From contig NC_077230.1 in assembly GCF_027887165.1 (NCBI RefSeq), positions 22,761,200 to 22,825,199 on the forward strand: DNA of 64,000 nt, written 5' to 3'. Each line of letters opens with the position of its first letter. Position 1 is the first letter of the stretch. The stretch is from Monodelphis domestica. Lineage: Eukaryota; Chordata; Mammalia; Didelphimorphia; Didelphidae. The notes below the pieces were generated by a model. It was not told the origin of the DNA. It saw nothing but the letters and a program-made list of their open reading frames with translations, and made no database searches. Both the position numbers and the translations under genes were made by a program. Positions 20,872-31,072 of this stretch are shown here, in pieces.

Positions 20872-21065
20872 AGGATTTAAAGCTAGACAAAATCTTAGGG
20901 ATGATGAGGTTTGACTCTTTCTGTTTACAGATAAGAAAAAGAAAGCCCTTCAAAAGAAAGAGATTTGTCCAAAGTCACGCTGATTAAAAAAAAAAGAGAG
21001 AGAGCCTAGACTTTCATCATCTGAAGCCAAATTCCATCCTCTTTCTACTGTACCATAGTATCATA
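20872..21065 (-). repeat. MIR-type repeat, degraded
   Basis: Pattern agctagacaaaatcttaggg, gtttacagataagaaaaaga, gatttgtccaaagtcacgct, ctactgtacca. Confidence 0.6.
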
Positions 21066-21676
21066 CTCTTATCTTCCAACACTCGCTAAACAATTTTAGG
21101 AAGTCTCCTATGATATCCTTGGACAAGACAAGACAGCCCAATATTGGTCAGTCGGTTGTATATTTGTCACTCATTAATGACCAGATCCAAAGAATCCTGA
21201 CTAACAGATTAATGTCAACTAGAATGTCAGGTGCTACTCCCCAGATGATGCCATCCAGAACATATTCCCTCCCTCCTCCTTCTCCCTCCATCCTTGTCTT
21301 CCTTCCTAGACCTTCAGCTGCTCCAAATTCCATTATCACCAGACCCTACTCACATCTGACACAAGATGGGCTACTTCCTCAGTAGATTCCTGGAAACCCC
21401 AAAAGATTTAACAGGGTCAGTCCCTGCTCAAAAAGGTCCATGAGTCTTGAGAACCGCAATAATGGCAGGCTTGCTCTAAACTAGGCACAGACATAGCAGC
21501 CTCTTGGCTGGAAACATACCATCTCTTGGTCATACTTGACATCCAGTAGACTTCCAGATACCATGACTTGACAGGTCATTTAGATGCTAAAATCTCAAAG
21601 GTCAACCTTGAACCTTCCAATTACCTCCCTTCAATATTTTTCCTGGATTCATTCCTCAATGGTTAGCAAGATTTCC
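21066..21676. other. Nothing recognised
   Basis: Contains a 91-codon frame (21110-21385) with no recognisable product. Confidence 0.5.
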
Positions 21677-21893
21677 TGTTGTAGAAAAGATCTGACTCAG
21701 GACAATCCCTTGAAATGAAATGAGACACTCGCAGAACATTCAGCAGTTAACAAAAAGAGAATTACCTAGCAGAGCAAGGGAAGGATAATCAAGGAGAATA
21801 TTCAGCAAGGACATTGCATTGATTCAGCTGAGTACAGCTTCTCTGCCTCTCAGTGGTCTACTGGTCAAGCATCAGGGAGCAGCTGGAGTTTTC

Positions 21894-21940
<47 letters not shown>

Positions 21941-22084
21941 TACTCAGACAACCAAGAAGCCTCATCAACTAGCCGAGCCTTCGTCCCCTGAGCTAATTTA
22001 ATCTGAGGGCAGTTTCAATATCTTTTAAGGAAAAACTAGCTTAACCTGCAGGGGTCAGGGCCTTAGAGTATTGTTTCTACCACA
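21677..22084 (+). mobile_element. LTR-like repeat, 5' copy
   Basis: Begins TGTTG and ends CACA. Aligns in direct orientation with 24137-24480: agatctg(a/c)ctcagg, cattca(g)ca, ggaaggataatcaa/ggaaggacaatcaa, ttgcattgat, gagccttcgtcccctgag, aaaactagctta and tagagtattg. A TG microsatellite has grown inside (21895-21938). Ten bases after the end, cggtgccaaagtcc resembles a tRNA-Phe-type primer-binding site, supporting LTR status. Very old; no coding potential. Confidence 0.55.
21895..21938. repeat. (TG)n microsatellite
   Basis: Twenty-two uninterrupted TG units inside the LTR-like copy. Confidence 0.98.
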
Positions 22085-22261
22085 TAGCCCCTTCGGTGCC
22101 AAAGTCCTAAAGATCTTGGCTACAGCCACTTAAATGGCTTTCAGGCTGTTACTGAACAACCCTGACCTCAGAGGTGAAAAAAGTAGGACATGGACAGCGC
22201 CAGAAGAAATTCTAAACCAGAAAGGTCTCAATGAATGACTCAAACCTAAACCAAATGTTTG
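22085..22261 (+). other. Interior adjacent to the LTR-like copy
   Basis: Possible start of an internal region of an endogenous retrovirus or similar LTR element. No gag, pol or env motif is recognisable. Confidence 0.3.
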
Positions 22262-22267
22262 TTGTTG

Positions 22268-22305
22268 TTTTTTAACCCTTACATTCCATCTAAATATCAA
22301 TTCTA
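22268..22305 (-). repeat. SINE1_Mdo-type SINE, 3' tail (split copy, part 1)
   Basis: tttttaacccttacattcca is the antisense tail of a SINE whose remainder lies at 22512-22668. It was split by a sense SINE at 22306-22511. Confidence 0.8.
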
Positions 22306-22511
22306 GGGGGCAGCTGGGTAGCTCAGTGGATTGAAAGCAGACCTAGAGATGGGAGGTTCTGGGTTCAAATCTGGCCTCAGACACTTCCTAGCTATGTGAC
22401 CCTGGGTAAGTCACTTAACCCCCATTGCCTAGCCCTTAATGCTTTTCTGCCTTGGAACCAATATTTTGTATTGATTCTAAGAGGGAAGGTAAGGGTTTAA
22501 AATAATTAAAT
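22306..22511 (+). repeat. SINE1_Mdo-type SINE inserted inside another SINE
   Basis: Full-length sense copy from ggggcagctgggtagctcag through gagggaaggtaagggtttaa and an A-rich tail. Flanked by the imperfect duplication aaaYatcaRttcta at 22292-22305 and 22512-22525. Confidence 0.93.
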
Positions 22512-22668
22512 AAACATCAGTTCTAAGGCAGAAGAGCAGTAAGGGCTAGGCAATTGGAACTGCCTAGTGACTTACCCAGGATCACACAAGTATCTGAGGT
22601 CAGATTTAAACCAAGGACTTCCCATCTCCAGGCCTGGCTCTCTATCCACTGAGCCACCTAGCTGCCCC
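22512..22668 (-). repeat. SINE1_Mdo-type SINE, body (split copy, part 2)
   Basis: Continues the antisense copy: ggcagaagagcagtaagggc, ggatcacacaagtatctgag, ccactgagccacctagctgc. Confidence 0.88.
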
Positions 22669-22689
22669 ATCCTCCATGAATTTTTCTCT

Positions 22690-22878
22690 GGCGTAAGTGA
22701 TGCCTTCTTTCACAACATGATGAACATGGAAATATATATTGTATGACAATACACATACAGCCTATATCATTGTCCCTACCATCTTGGGAAGAGGAGAGGT
22801 GAGGGAAGGAGGAAGAAAACATGGATCACAGAATGTCAGAAAACAATTATTAAAAATTGTATCAACATGTTAAAAAAA
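22690..22878 (+). mobile_element. L1 3' UTR end
   Basis: cttctttcacaacatgatga, acatggaaatatatattg, gaggtgagggaaggaggaag and attattaaaaattgtatcaa match the 3' end of the marsupial L1 subfamily also present antisense at 48945-49307. A-tail at 22870. Confidence 0.7.
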
Positions 22879-24136
22879 AGTCAGCATCTTTTATAGTACG
22901 CTAGCCAGGAGGTGATTACTCTTTTGCATGTGACAATGCTGAAAATCACCCTGTATCACTAGCCACACATTCAGTTTTCTGCAGTCCACTAGCCAAGATG
23001 GTGGGGAGTGGGGAGAGGAAAGGCTTGTAAAAACTAAAATTTTTCTCATTTTGAAGTCTGAGTGACTTCTCTTTTTCTATGGAGGCTGGATGGATACTTT
23101 TACATCTCCCCATCACCAGAAATCAAATACTTCAGTGCCATCCCTTGGTTCTTCATGTTTTCCCAGGGAAAAAAATATTCAATGACTACTGGCTAGTGTC
23201 CTGATAGCAGCAGTGTAGAGGGGCCCCATTAGTTCCATATTGCAATAAGCAAAGGTTACATTGGGCCTGACTTGCCACTGACTGTACTTGTGTCTATTCT
23301 GTTGAGACTCATGACCATGCCTGTTCCCCTGCCCTGGGGCCCATATTACTGCCTGTTGACACTATCCCTGGGACCAGAACCAAAGTGCTACTATAGGCAA
23401 TATCCCTGCTAGGGCCTGACCTGAGTCCTGTTGTGGGTGCTGTCACCTCCCGCCTATGCTGGGGCAGGAGTATGATGGGTCCTGCTACTACTAGGACCTG
23501 AATTCTCTCCTCTTATACCAGGCTCTAGCAAGGCTGTCCTGTGCTAAGCCAAGTACCCCTACCCTGACACTGCATACTGCCAGTGCCATCAAGGGCTAGC
23601 GTGTCACTGTTCCTGGTTGCTTGGTTGCTTGGTTGCTTGATTGACCACATTGATGAAGTCAGGATAGCCAAACAACTTAAAGAGGGTTCTGACCAGCCAA
23701 GTCAAAGCTTGAGTTCCTTCTCCTGTCAATGGTCATCCTCACCAATGCAGAAAATTCTTCCTGGTGACAATTAACCCTCATAGAAGAAAGTAAAAGATCT
23801 TGGCATCTTGAATTCACAAGGATGCCACCAAGGGTAGTGATGAACAGCTCAGGATCACTCAAATAAAGAGACACAAAACCAAAGATTCCTCTAGACCAAT
23901 AATTGTGCTATCCTTGCCATGTGCAAATAGTTGCCATTTTCTACCAGGGACTGAATTCCACAGGGTCTAGAGACAGTTATAGTTCACAATTCATAATCCA
24001 CAGTTCTAAAGTAAGTAGACATTGTCTATCTTCTTAAATATTTTGAATAGACGTATTTCTGATTCCCCAGCCCAAGAACCATTCATCTTCCATATTAATA
24101 AGACCACTGCAAACCAATACTACATGACTCACCACA
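22879..24136. other. Nothing recognised (between the two LTR-like copies)
   Basis: Rich in cctg/gcctg words at 23270-23530, with a short ggttgctt repetition at 23617-23640. No retroviral or other domain is recognisable. Confidence 0.5.
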
Positions 24137-24480
24137 TATTGGAAGAAAGATCTGCCTCAGGTAGGCTCCCTGTCAATTTATTAGCATGAAATAAGATACT
24201 GTGCAGAGCATTCAACACTAACAAAGGGAGATTTACCTAGCCATCCATAACAGGGGAAGGACAATCAACAAAGATATTCAGTAAGGATATTGCATTGATC
24301 TTCTGAGTTGTCCATGATGGTCCACTGTGGGTCATGGAGCGTCATGGAGCAACTAGCACTTATAACTTTCTATATGCAGGTGATCAGGCAGAGCCTTAGT
24401 CCCCTGAGACAATTAAATCTTTAGGTATCTTTGAGGGGAAAACTAGCTTAATATGCATGAGATAAAGTCTTAGAATACTG
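24137..24480 (+). mobile_element. LTR-like repeat, 3' copy
   Basis: Direct-orientation partner of 21677-22084. It lacks the TG microsatellite and contains a local gtcatggagc doubling at 24331-24350. No polypurine tract is seen immediately before it, so pairing with the first copy as one provirus is only a possibility. Confidence 0.5.
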
Positions 24481-24621
24481 CTCCTACCGGACCCCCACCT
24501 CCTCTTATTCTCCTAATTCCTGCTCTAGTGACCCTCCAACTGCAGAAGAACAAACCTCTATTCCCTCTAGCTTCTTACTACATAAGTTTTTGGTGATTTT
24601 TAAATTTTACAATAATTTTAT

Positions 24622-24820
24622 AGGAACATCTAGGTGGCTCAGTGGATTGAGAGACAGGTCTAAAGGCAGTAGGTCCTAGGTTTGGATCTGGCCTCAGATA
24701 CTTCTGTGTATGACTCTGGGTAAGTCACTTAACCCCAATTGCCTAGCCCTTTACTGCTCTTCTGTCTTGAAACCAATACTTAGCATTAATTCCAAGATGG
24801 TACGTAACAGTTTTAAAAAT
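24622..24820 (+). repeat. SINE1_Mdo-type SINE
   Basis: Head taggtggctcagtggattga, core gtatgactctgggtaagtca, 3' part attaattccaagatggtacg. Confidence 0.88.
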
Positions 24821-24973
24821 AATATTAATAAGAATAATTTTTACAATCATTTTTATCTGTCCTTGCTATCCACCACTCCCCAGTTGAACAACAATTTTTT
24901 TAAAAAATCCTCATAATAAATATCATCCAGCAAAACAAATTTCCATGTTAGCCCCATTCAAAAACTGCATCTT

Positions 24974-25174
24974 GGGGGCAGCTGGGTAGCTCAGTGGATT
25001 GAGAACCAGACCTAGAGACGGGAGGTCCTAGGTTCAAATCTGGCCTCAGACACTTCCTAGCTGTGTGACCCTGGGCAAGTCACTTGACCCCCATTGCCTA
25101 GCCCTTACCACTCTTCTGCCTTGGAGCCAATACACAGTATTGACTCCAAGACAGAAGGTAAGGGTTTAAAAAAA
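24974..25174 (+). repeat. SINE1_Mdo-type SINE, near consensus
   Basis: Well-preserved full copy, ggggcagctgggtagctcag to acagaaggtaagggtttaaa plus A-tail. Flanked by aaaactgcatctt at 24961-24973 and again at 25175-25187. Confidence 0.96.
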
Positions 25175-25187
25175 AAAACTGCATCTT

Positions 25188-25315
25188 TCATGTAAAACCC
25201 AGTGGAATTGCTCATTGGCTATGGGAGGGGGAAGAAAAGAGGGGAGGGAGATAATATGAATCATGTAACCAAGGGAAAACATTCTAAATTAATTAATTAA
25301 TTAGATAACTTTTAA
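25188..25315 (+). mobile_element. L1 3' terminus, 128 bases
   Basis: tgtaaaacccagtggaattg through cattctaaattaattaatt and an A-rich end. Flanked by aaaactgYatctt(tc) at 25175-25189 and 25316-25330, so it has its own target-site duplication sharing a copy with the adjacent SINE. Confidence 0.9.
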
Positions 25316-25379
25316 AAAACTGTATCTTTCCTCCTGCATTTTAAATCCATTGTTCCTGTGATAGGCATAATCCCTCATT

Positions 25380-27420
25380 TCCATCTACTTCAATACCAAC
25401 CCCCAAAATGTCCCACTCTAGATCTACCTGCCCCTTCCACTGTGCCCTCAACTCCCTCTCCTCTTACATCAGTTCCTCTTTTGCTCCTTCTATCTTCTGG
25501 CACTCACTGAGATCTGGCTTCTTCCTAATAACACTATATCCCTGAATACCCTCTCCACCACTAGCTGCAAGTTCACTCATATCCCCAACTATGATGGTCA
25601 TAACCGGGGAGTGGGAATATTCCTTGCCACTTTCACACTTTCCCTTTATGACCATCATTTGGCAATCACTCCTTTCAAATCCAAATTTGTTCCCCAATCC
25701 AGATTCTGATAACTATTATCTACAAATCCACCCAATGAGTTCAGTACCTGGCTTTCAGTCTTCCTCTGTACCCCAACTCTAGCCATCATTGCAGGGAACT
25801 GGAATATATATATTGATGTTCCCCCACATATCTTAACTTCCCAGTTCTTCAATCAACTCATCTCCCTTGATCAATTTTTCTACTTCACATCAACCAAAAA
25901 CAGGGATGGTTTGTTCTGGATTTTGCACATCATCCACAAGTATTCTAATTTCATGTTCAAGGACTCTGAATTCCCTCCCTCTGCTCATACTCTTTCATCT
26001 TCCCCTATGCTATTTTCCTCCTGAATCTACTCCTTGTCCTCATTATGACCTCTTATACCTTTATGCCTTAGTACTACTATCCCAGGCCATCAACTCTGCT
26101 CTGGTCATACTCTCTTCCTTTACTTCTCTCAAACCCTTGATGAACCCGTTCAATTCTGTACTCTGTCCTCAAATTCCTTGCTTCCTTGACCTAGCACAGG
26201 TCTTGCCAAACTTCAACCCTGGATTATTCCTACTATTTGTATCTATTTAAGAGAACTAGAGAAAATCTCTAAACAATGCAGAGTCAACCTGCTACAATTT
26301 TTTTTTAATACAAATTTTTGGCTGGCTATGCTTAATTGGGTCCTCACTATAGTAAAACAACACTACTTCAATTCCTGATTCCCTATCCCATTCATCAGAG
26401 TGAATATTTTGAGCTCATTTGTCTCACCCCCCCCCACACACACCTCTTTTCAGTTCAGGACCTGAACTCATATCTGACTGAACAAACTCAAGCCAAGTCT
26501 CTCTTTCCCCATCCTCTTCATCTCATATCCTTCTTATATTATACATTACTATCTCCTCCTTTAATTTTACCTCTGATGCTGAGTTGGCCCTTCTGCTTGC
26601 CAAGGCCAAAACTTCTAAAGGTATCCTTGATGCCATTCCCTCCTACCTTTCCCTCAGATTACCCCCACTCTCTATTCTTCCACCTCTCCCTATCTACTGG
26701 CTCCTTCCCTGCTGCTTACAAAGTCTCCCAACTTTTCCTTAAAAACAAACAACAAAACCAACCTCTTTAGTTCCTACCATCCCCATGAACTACTCAGTCC
26801 TACAGATCTCCTCCTCTTCTTTAGCTAAAAATTATCTGAAAAAATGATCCATATCTCCTCTTCTTTAGACCTCTGCAATCTGGTTACTAACATCCTCATT
26901 CAACAGATACTGCTCTCTCCTAAGTAATTGTGGATCTCTTAGGATAATTGCCAAATCTGAAGATCTTCTCACAGTTCCTAATTGTTTTTGATTTCTCTGG
27001 AACGTTTGATACTATTAACCACCTTCCTCCTGGATACAATCTTTATCTCTCAGTTTTCATGACTTTGTTTTCTCTTGAGTCTCCCTCCCATCTGAGCACC
27101 CTTTCTTTTGCTGGATCTTCTTCCACATTGTGCCCATTAACTATGGATGTCCCCCAAGACTCTGTTCTGAACTCTCTTCATCTTTCCCTTTATACTAGTT
27201 CATTTGGAAACCTAATCAGCTGCCATGGCTACAGTTATCATCTCTATGACGATAACTTCCTGGTATATTTATTCAGTCTTGGTCTTTTCTGAGCCATGTT
27301 AACAGCTACTTATTAGACATCTCAAACTGAGTGTCACGGGGACATCTCAGACTCAGTATATCTCTAGCAGTTCATTATTTCTTCCCTAAAGTCCACCACT
27401 TTTTCTAAGTCCCTCTTTTT
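25380..27420 (+). mobile_element. L2-type LINE ORF2 remnant, part 1 (endonuclease and reverse transcriptase)
   Basis: Pieces in several frames follow CR1/L2 ORF2 order: LTEIWLLPNNT (endonuclease, near 25505), AGNWNIYIDVPPHILTSQF (near 25793), then RT motifs in 26948-27292: FDFSGTFDTINH, VPQDSVLNSLHLSLYTS and SCHGYSYHLYDDNFLVYL, the last being the decayed YADD catalytic box. Many stops and frameshifts; long dead. The element resumes at 28262 after an insertion. Confidence 0.82.
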
Positions 27421-27793
27421 TTGCCTATAAACCAAGCTCTAAGGCCCAGTATTGTTGGAGTCTCTCTTCGTTGACTTGCCCCATGACTTTGTGGGAGGTA
27501 GGGCAGGATTGTAGAACAAGAAAGAAGAGAGATCCAGTCTCTTTGATTTCTTCTGACTACTGGCTTCAAGAGAGAAGATGCTTAATGCCACATTCTCTCT
27601 TTAGGCCACAAAGAAAGAAAAAGACTGAAAAAAAATGCCAATATAACTAGAGCTAGCAGGTCCCTATCTCCCCAGCTGGCTACACTAGAGACTTTAGGGA
27701 ATTTTCCTCTTGGGTAAGATCTGAGATTCTCCCTCTTGGTTGAACTGAGTCATCTCAAACCTAATGGCACAGCTCCTTCACTCTGTATTATTT

Positions 27794-27828
<35 letters not shown>

Positions 27829-28261
27829 ATTTTGCATATTTGTATATTTATTTGTATATGTAAATTTGTATATTTCTCTGATTTCTCTTTTGTTATCTAA
27901 TTGGATAAATGGATTTCTTGCTATTTTCTCTGTGTTTGCTGTGGAACTGGCATTTGGTGAGAAGGGAGTCAAGTCTTGGATAGAGAACTTTAGATATTCC
28001 TTTCTGCATTAAAGAATAACAATTAAAAGTTTAGCTTGAACCTGAAAACTCCATCTTCTAGGCTAATAATATTTAAGGAAGCAGATGATATGATTCTAGC
28101 TGGAACCCTGTCTCTGAGGAAAGCAGCATGGTAGCCTCTGGCTCCCACTTCATGCTTGCTCCTCCTCCAGGAACTAATTTCCCTTGAAGGAGAGGGGTAG
28201 AAGAGGCTAGAGATGTCTATTCTTACCTCCCTGAGAGCAGTACATGACATTCCACACTACA
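27421..28261. mobile_element. Unclassified repeat X interrupting the L2
   Basis: About 840 bases break the L2 frame between its palm domain and thumb. It contains an AT microsatellite (27796-27824). The segment 27948-28097 recurs inverted at 29742-29890. LTR-like in style (tgttggagtctc near its left end), but ends and duplication are not resolved. Confidence 0.5.
27796..27824. repeat. (AT)n microsatellite
   Basis: Fourteen AT units inside repeat X. Confidence 0.97.
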
Positions 28262-28461
28262 ATGGTAGCCTTTGTAAAACATCGAAGACCCTCCCATCCT
28301 TCCAGTCTTACAGGTTCAAAAATTTAGTGCGACCCTTGACTCATTTCTTATACTCATGCTCATCCCACATCCATGATCATTTGCCAAATGTTACCATTTC
28401 TCTCTTTCCCTCTCTCAGATAAATATATGCCTTCTCTACTCATACAGCCATCACCCTGGTT
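28262..28461 (+). mobile_element. L2-type LINE ORF2 remnant, part 2
   Basis: Encodes TLPSFQSYRFKNLVRPLTHFL, matching the L2 segment after the RT palm. It ends where an L1 has inserted. Confidence 0.75.
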
Positions 28462-28477
28462 CAGGTCCTACCTTCTT

Positions 28478-29164
28478 TTTTTTTTTTTACATTATTTTAT
28501 TTGGTCATTTCCAAACATTATTCATTGGAGACAAAGATCATTTTCTTTTCCTCCCACCCCCCTCCCACCACTTCTCCCATAGCTGATGCGCGATTCCACT
28601 GGGTGTCACATGTGTTCTTGATTCAAACCCATTTCCATGTTGTTGGTATTTGCATTAGAGTGTTCATTTAGAGTCTCTCCTCAGACATGTCCCCTCAAGC
28701 CCTGTAGTCAAGCAGTTGCTTTTCCTCGGTGTTTTTATTCCCACAGTTTGTCCTCTGCTTGTGGATAGTGTTTTTTCTCCTAGATCCCTGCAGATTGTTT
28801 AGGGACATTGCATTGTCATTAATGGAGAAGTCCATTACGTTCAATTGTACCACAGTGTGTTTATCTATGTGTACAATGTTTTCCTGGTTCTGCTCCTTTC
28901 ACTCTGTATCACTTCCTGGAGGTTGTTCCAGTTCCCATGGAATTCCTCTATTTTATTATTCCTTTTAGCACAATAGTATTCCATCACCAACATATACCAC
29001 AATTTGTTCAGCCATTCCCCAATTGAAGGGCATCCCCTCAATTTCCAATTTTTGGCCACCACAAAGAGCGCAGCTATGAATATTCTTGTGCAAGTCTTTT
29101 TCCTTATTATCTCTTTGGGGTACAAACCCAGCAGTGCTATGGCTGGATCAAAGGGCAGACAGTC
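28478..29164 (-). mobile_element. 5'-truncated L1 with perfect target-site duplication
   Basis: Poly-T at left, 3' UTR, then antisense ORF2 C-terminus encoding YPKEIIRKKTCTRIFIAALF, WLNKLWYMLVMEYYCAKRN and SERSRTRKTLYT. Bracketed by caggtcctaccttctt at 28462-28477 and 29165-29180 (16 of 16 identical), a textbook target-primed insertion, 687 bases long. Confidence 0.97.
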
Positions 29165-29540
29165 CAGGTCCTACCTTCTTATATATTGCCATAACCTCCT
29201 AACTGGACTCCCTGCTTCAAGTCTTTCCCCACTCCAACATATCTTTCACCCATCTGCCAGAATTCTTTTCCTAAAGTGTAGGTCTAATGGTCGCTACTTA
29301 ATAAACTCCAATAGCTTTCTGTTATATCTAGGAGCAAGAATAAACTCCACTGTATGTCACTTAAAAGCTCTTCACAACCTGGCCCCTTTCTGCCTTTTAA
29401 CACATTCCTCCCCTCCATGAACTCCATGGTCCAGTCATACTGACTGACTTCATCACACATAATGCGCCATCCCGTTTCTTCAATTTCCCCAGTACCTGGC
29501 ATGCTCTTGCTCCTAGCCTCTGCCTCTCAGAATCCCTGTC
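29165..29540 (+). mobile_element. L2-type LINE ORF2 remnant, part 3
   Basis: Encodes YCHNLLTGLPASSLSPLQ, SARILFLKCRSN and LKALHNLAPFCLL, the C-terminal part of L2 ORF2. It continues the frame broken at 28461. Confidence 0.85.
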
Positions 29541-29547
29541 AGTCTAT

Positions 29548-29611
29548 TATTTTCAGAAAGGGCTAGTAATATCACAGGATGATGTCTTGATTTGTACATG
29601 AATTGGAATTT
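29548..29611 (+). repeat. Repeat Z, left end (split by SINE)
   Basis: ttcagaaagggctagtaata and gatgtcttgatttgtacatg align with the start of the repeat at 34285-34930. The copy is cut by the following SINE. Confidence 0.6.
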
Positions 29612-29944
29612 TTTAAAACTCTTACTTTCTGTCCTAAAATCCACAATGAGTATTAGTTCCAAGGCAGAAGATCAGTAAGGGCTAGGTAATGGGGCTTAAA
29701 TGACTTGCCCAGGGTCACACAGCTAGGAAGTATCTGAAACTAGAATCATATCTACTACTCCCATAAGTATTATTAGCCTAAAAGATGTAGTTTTCAGATT
29801 CAAGCTGAACTTCTGATGGCTATTCATTAATAGGGAGAGGAAGATTCAAACTTTTCTATCCAAGACTTGATTCCCTTCTCACCAAATGCCAGGACCCCCC
29901 CGTCTCCATGCCTGGCTCTATCCACTGAGCTGCTGATCTGCCTT
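29612..29944 (-). repeat. SINE1_Mdo-type SINE carrying a foreign patch
   Basis: Antisense SINE: aaaactcttactttctgtcc, gggctaggtaatggggctta, agggtcacacagctaggaag, then after the patch ccactgagctgctgatctgc. Flanked by the duplication tgaattgga(a/t)tt at 29599-29610 and 29946-29957. Bases 29742-29890 are not SINE but repeat X sequence. Confidence 0.88.
29742..29890 (-). repeat. Fragment of repeat X inside the SINE
   Basis: Its reverse complement aligns with 27948-28097 (ggcatttggtgagaaggga, tcaagtcttggatag, taggctaataata, gatatgattct). It replaces about a dozen SINE bases. The left joint has no duplication; the right joint shares ccag with the SINE. Confidence 0.8.
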
Positions 29945-29974
29945 GTGAATTGGATTTCTTTTAGACTCAAACCA

Positions 29975-30161
29975 GGAGGGGAGCTAGGATTGAAATCCAT
30001 ACCTATAGACAGGAAGTCCTGGATTCAAATCTCAGACACTTCCTAGCTGTGTGACTGTGAGCAAGTCACTTAACCCCCATTGCCTAGCCCTTATGACTCT
30101 TCTACCTTGGAATCAATACTTAATATTGATTTGAAGACAAAAGGTAAGGGTTTTAAAAAAA
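29975..30161 (+). repeat. SINE1_Mdo-type SINE, head deleted
   Basis: attgaaatccatacctatag, tagctgtgtgactgtgagca and gaagacaaaaggtaagggtt with A-tail. Possible duplication agactYaacc at 29963 and 30162. Confidence 0.85.
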
Positions 30162-30173
30162 AGACTTAACCCA

Positions 30174-30639
30174 ATGAACTTCCTGGCTAGTGACAGTGAT
30201 CAGTCCAGTCCAGCCCAGCAAGGACCCAGTTCTCCAGTGGAGGGACTTACTGGACTCAGCCTAGAAGAACCTTTACTCATCCACCTGAGACGCTGAGCCC
30301 TTCAAGTAGCCAGCCCAGTAGAAGAGCAGAGCAGAGGAACAGAACAATTCTTATCTATCACCAACAAGCCACCGTACACCACATGTAAGAAACCTCTGGA
30401 GAAAACATTCTGAAGTCCTTTAGTTCTGGAGTTATGAGTTACAACGGTCATTGTGAATTCCCTGCACAGTTTGTATGCTTTATTACCCTTATACTATAAG
30501 CTTTTGCCTACTCTTTCTCACCAAGATCTCTATGTATTTATTTGAGGGAGAGTGCCCCAAGTTTTAGGGCGAAATGCTTTCTAATGACCATTCTTACTAT
30601 GCCACTTGAGTAACTGTCTTTTCCAAAAAAAAAAAATAT
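30174..30639. other. Nothing recognised
   Basis: No repeat family or coding frame identified. Confidence 0.5.
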
Positions 30640-30810
30640 TTTTAAAGATTCATCCTAAAAGCTACCCTCTCAAGAAGTCCTTTCCCAGAACCTCCCCGGT
30701 CTCCCCAGGTGCCAGTGCTTTCCTCTTTATCTATCCTGTACATACTGGTTTCTGTATTTGTTATCTGTTATCTCTCCCATTAGAATTCCAGCATCTTGAG
30801 ACCAGAAACC
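30640..30810 (+). mobile_element. L2 LINE 3' region
   Basis: caagaagtcctttcccagaa, ctatcctgtacatactgg, gttatctctcccattagaat in L2 order. Confidence 0.7.
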
Positions 30811-30892
30811 AGGAATGTGCTGGTAAATGTTTAACAATCAGCTTGGGTTAGAAGGTGGTGTATTCATGCAACATTTTTAAAGTTTGATCTAC

Positions 30893-30978
30893 ATTATTAA
30901 CATTTTCTTCATCATTTTCTTAAATTTAGATGGTCAACAAAGCAAGCCAAACTCTGAATGGTAGCATTGCTGATTTCC
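30893..30978 (+). repeat. Unclassified dispersed repeat Y, copy 2
   Basis: Partner of 1851-1924. It is followed directly by an RTE-type tail. Confidence 0.5.
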
Positions 30979-31072
30979 AATGGCAAACCATTCTAGCATT
31001 TTTGCCAAGAAAACCCCATCTAGGATCACAAAGAGTAGGACATGACTGAATCAACTGAACGACAACAAAAAT
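30979..31072 (+). repeat. RTE-derived SINE tail
   Basis: aatggcaaaccattctagca, ttgccaagaaaaccccatct, cacaaagagtaggacatgac and a terminal acgacaacaaaaa. No tRNA head. Confidence 0.8.

Noticed and set aside
22306..22400. tRNA-like sequences at SINE heads as tRNA genes
   Set aside because: A- and B-box-like blocks occur but the acceptor stem and cloverleaf are absent and each is joined to SINE body and tail.
23270..23530. Possible coding or gag-like segment between the LTR-like copies
   Set aside because: Repetitive cctg words but no open frame and no zinc-knuckle or protease motif.
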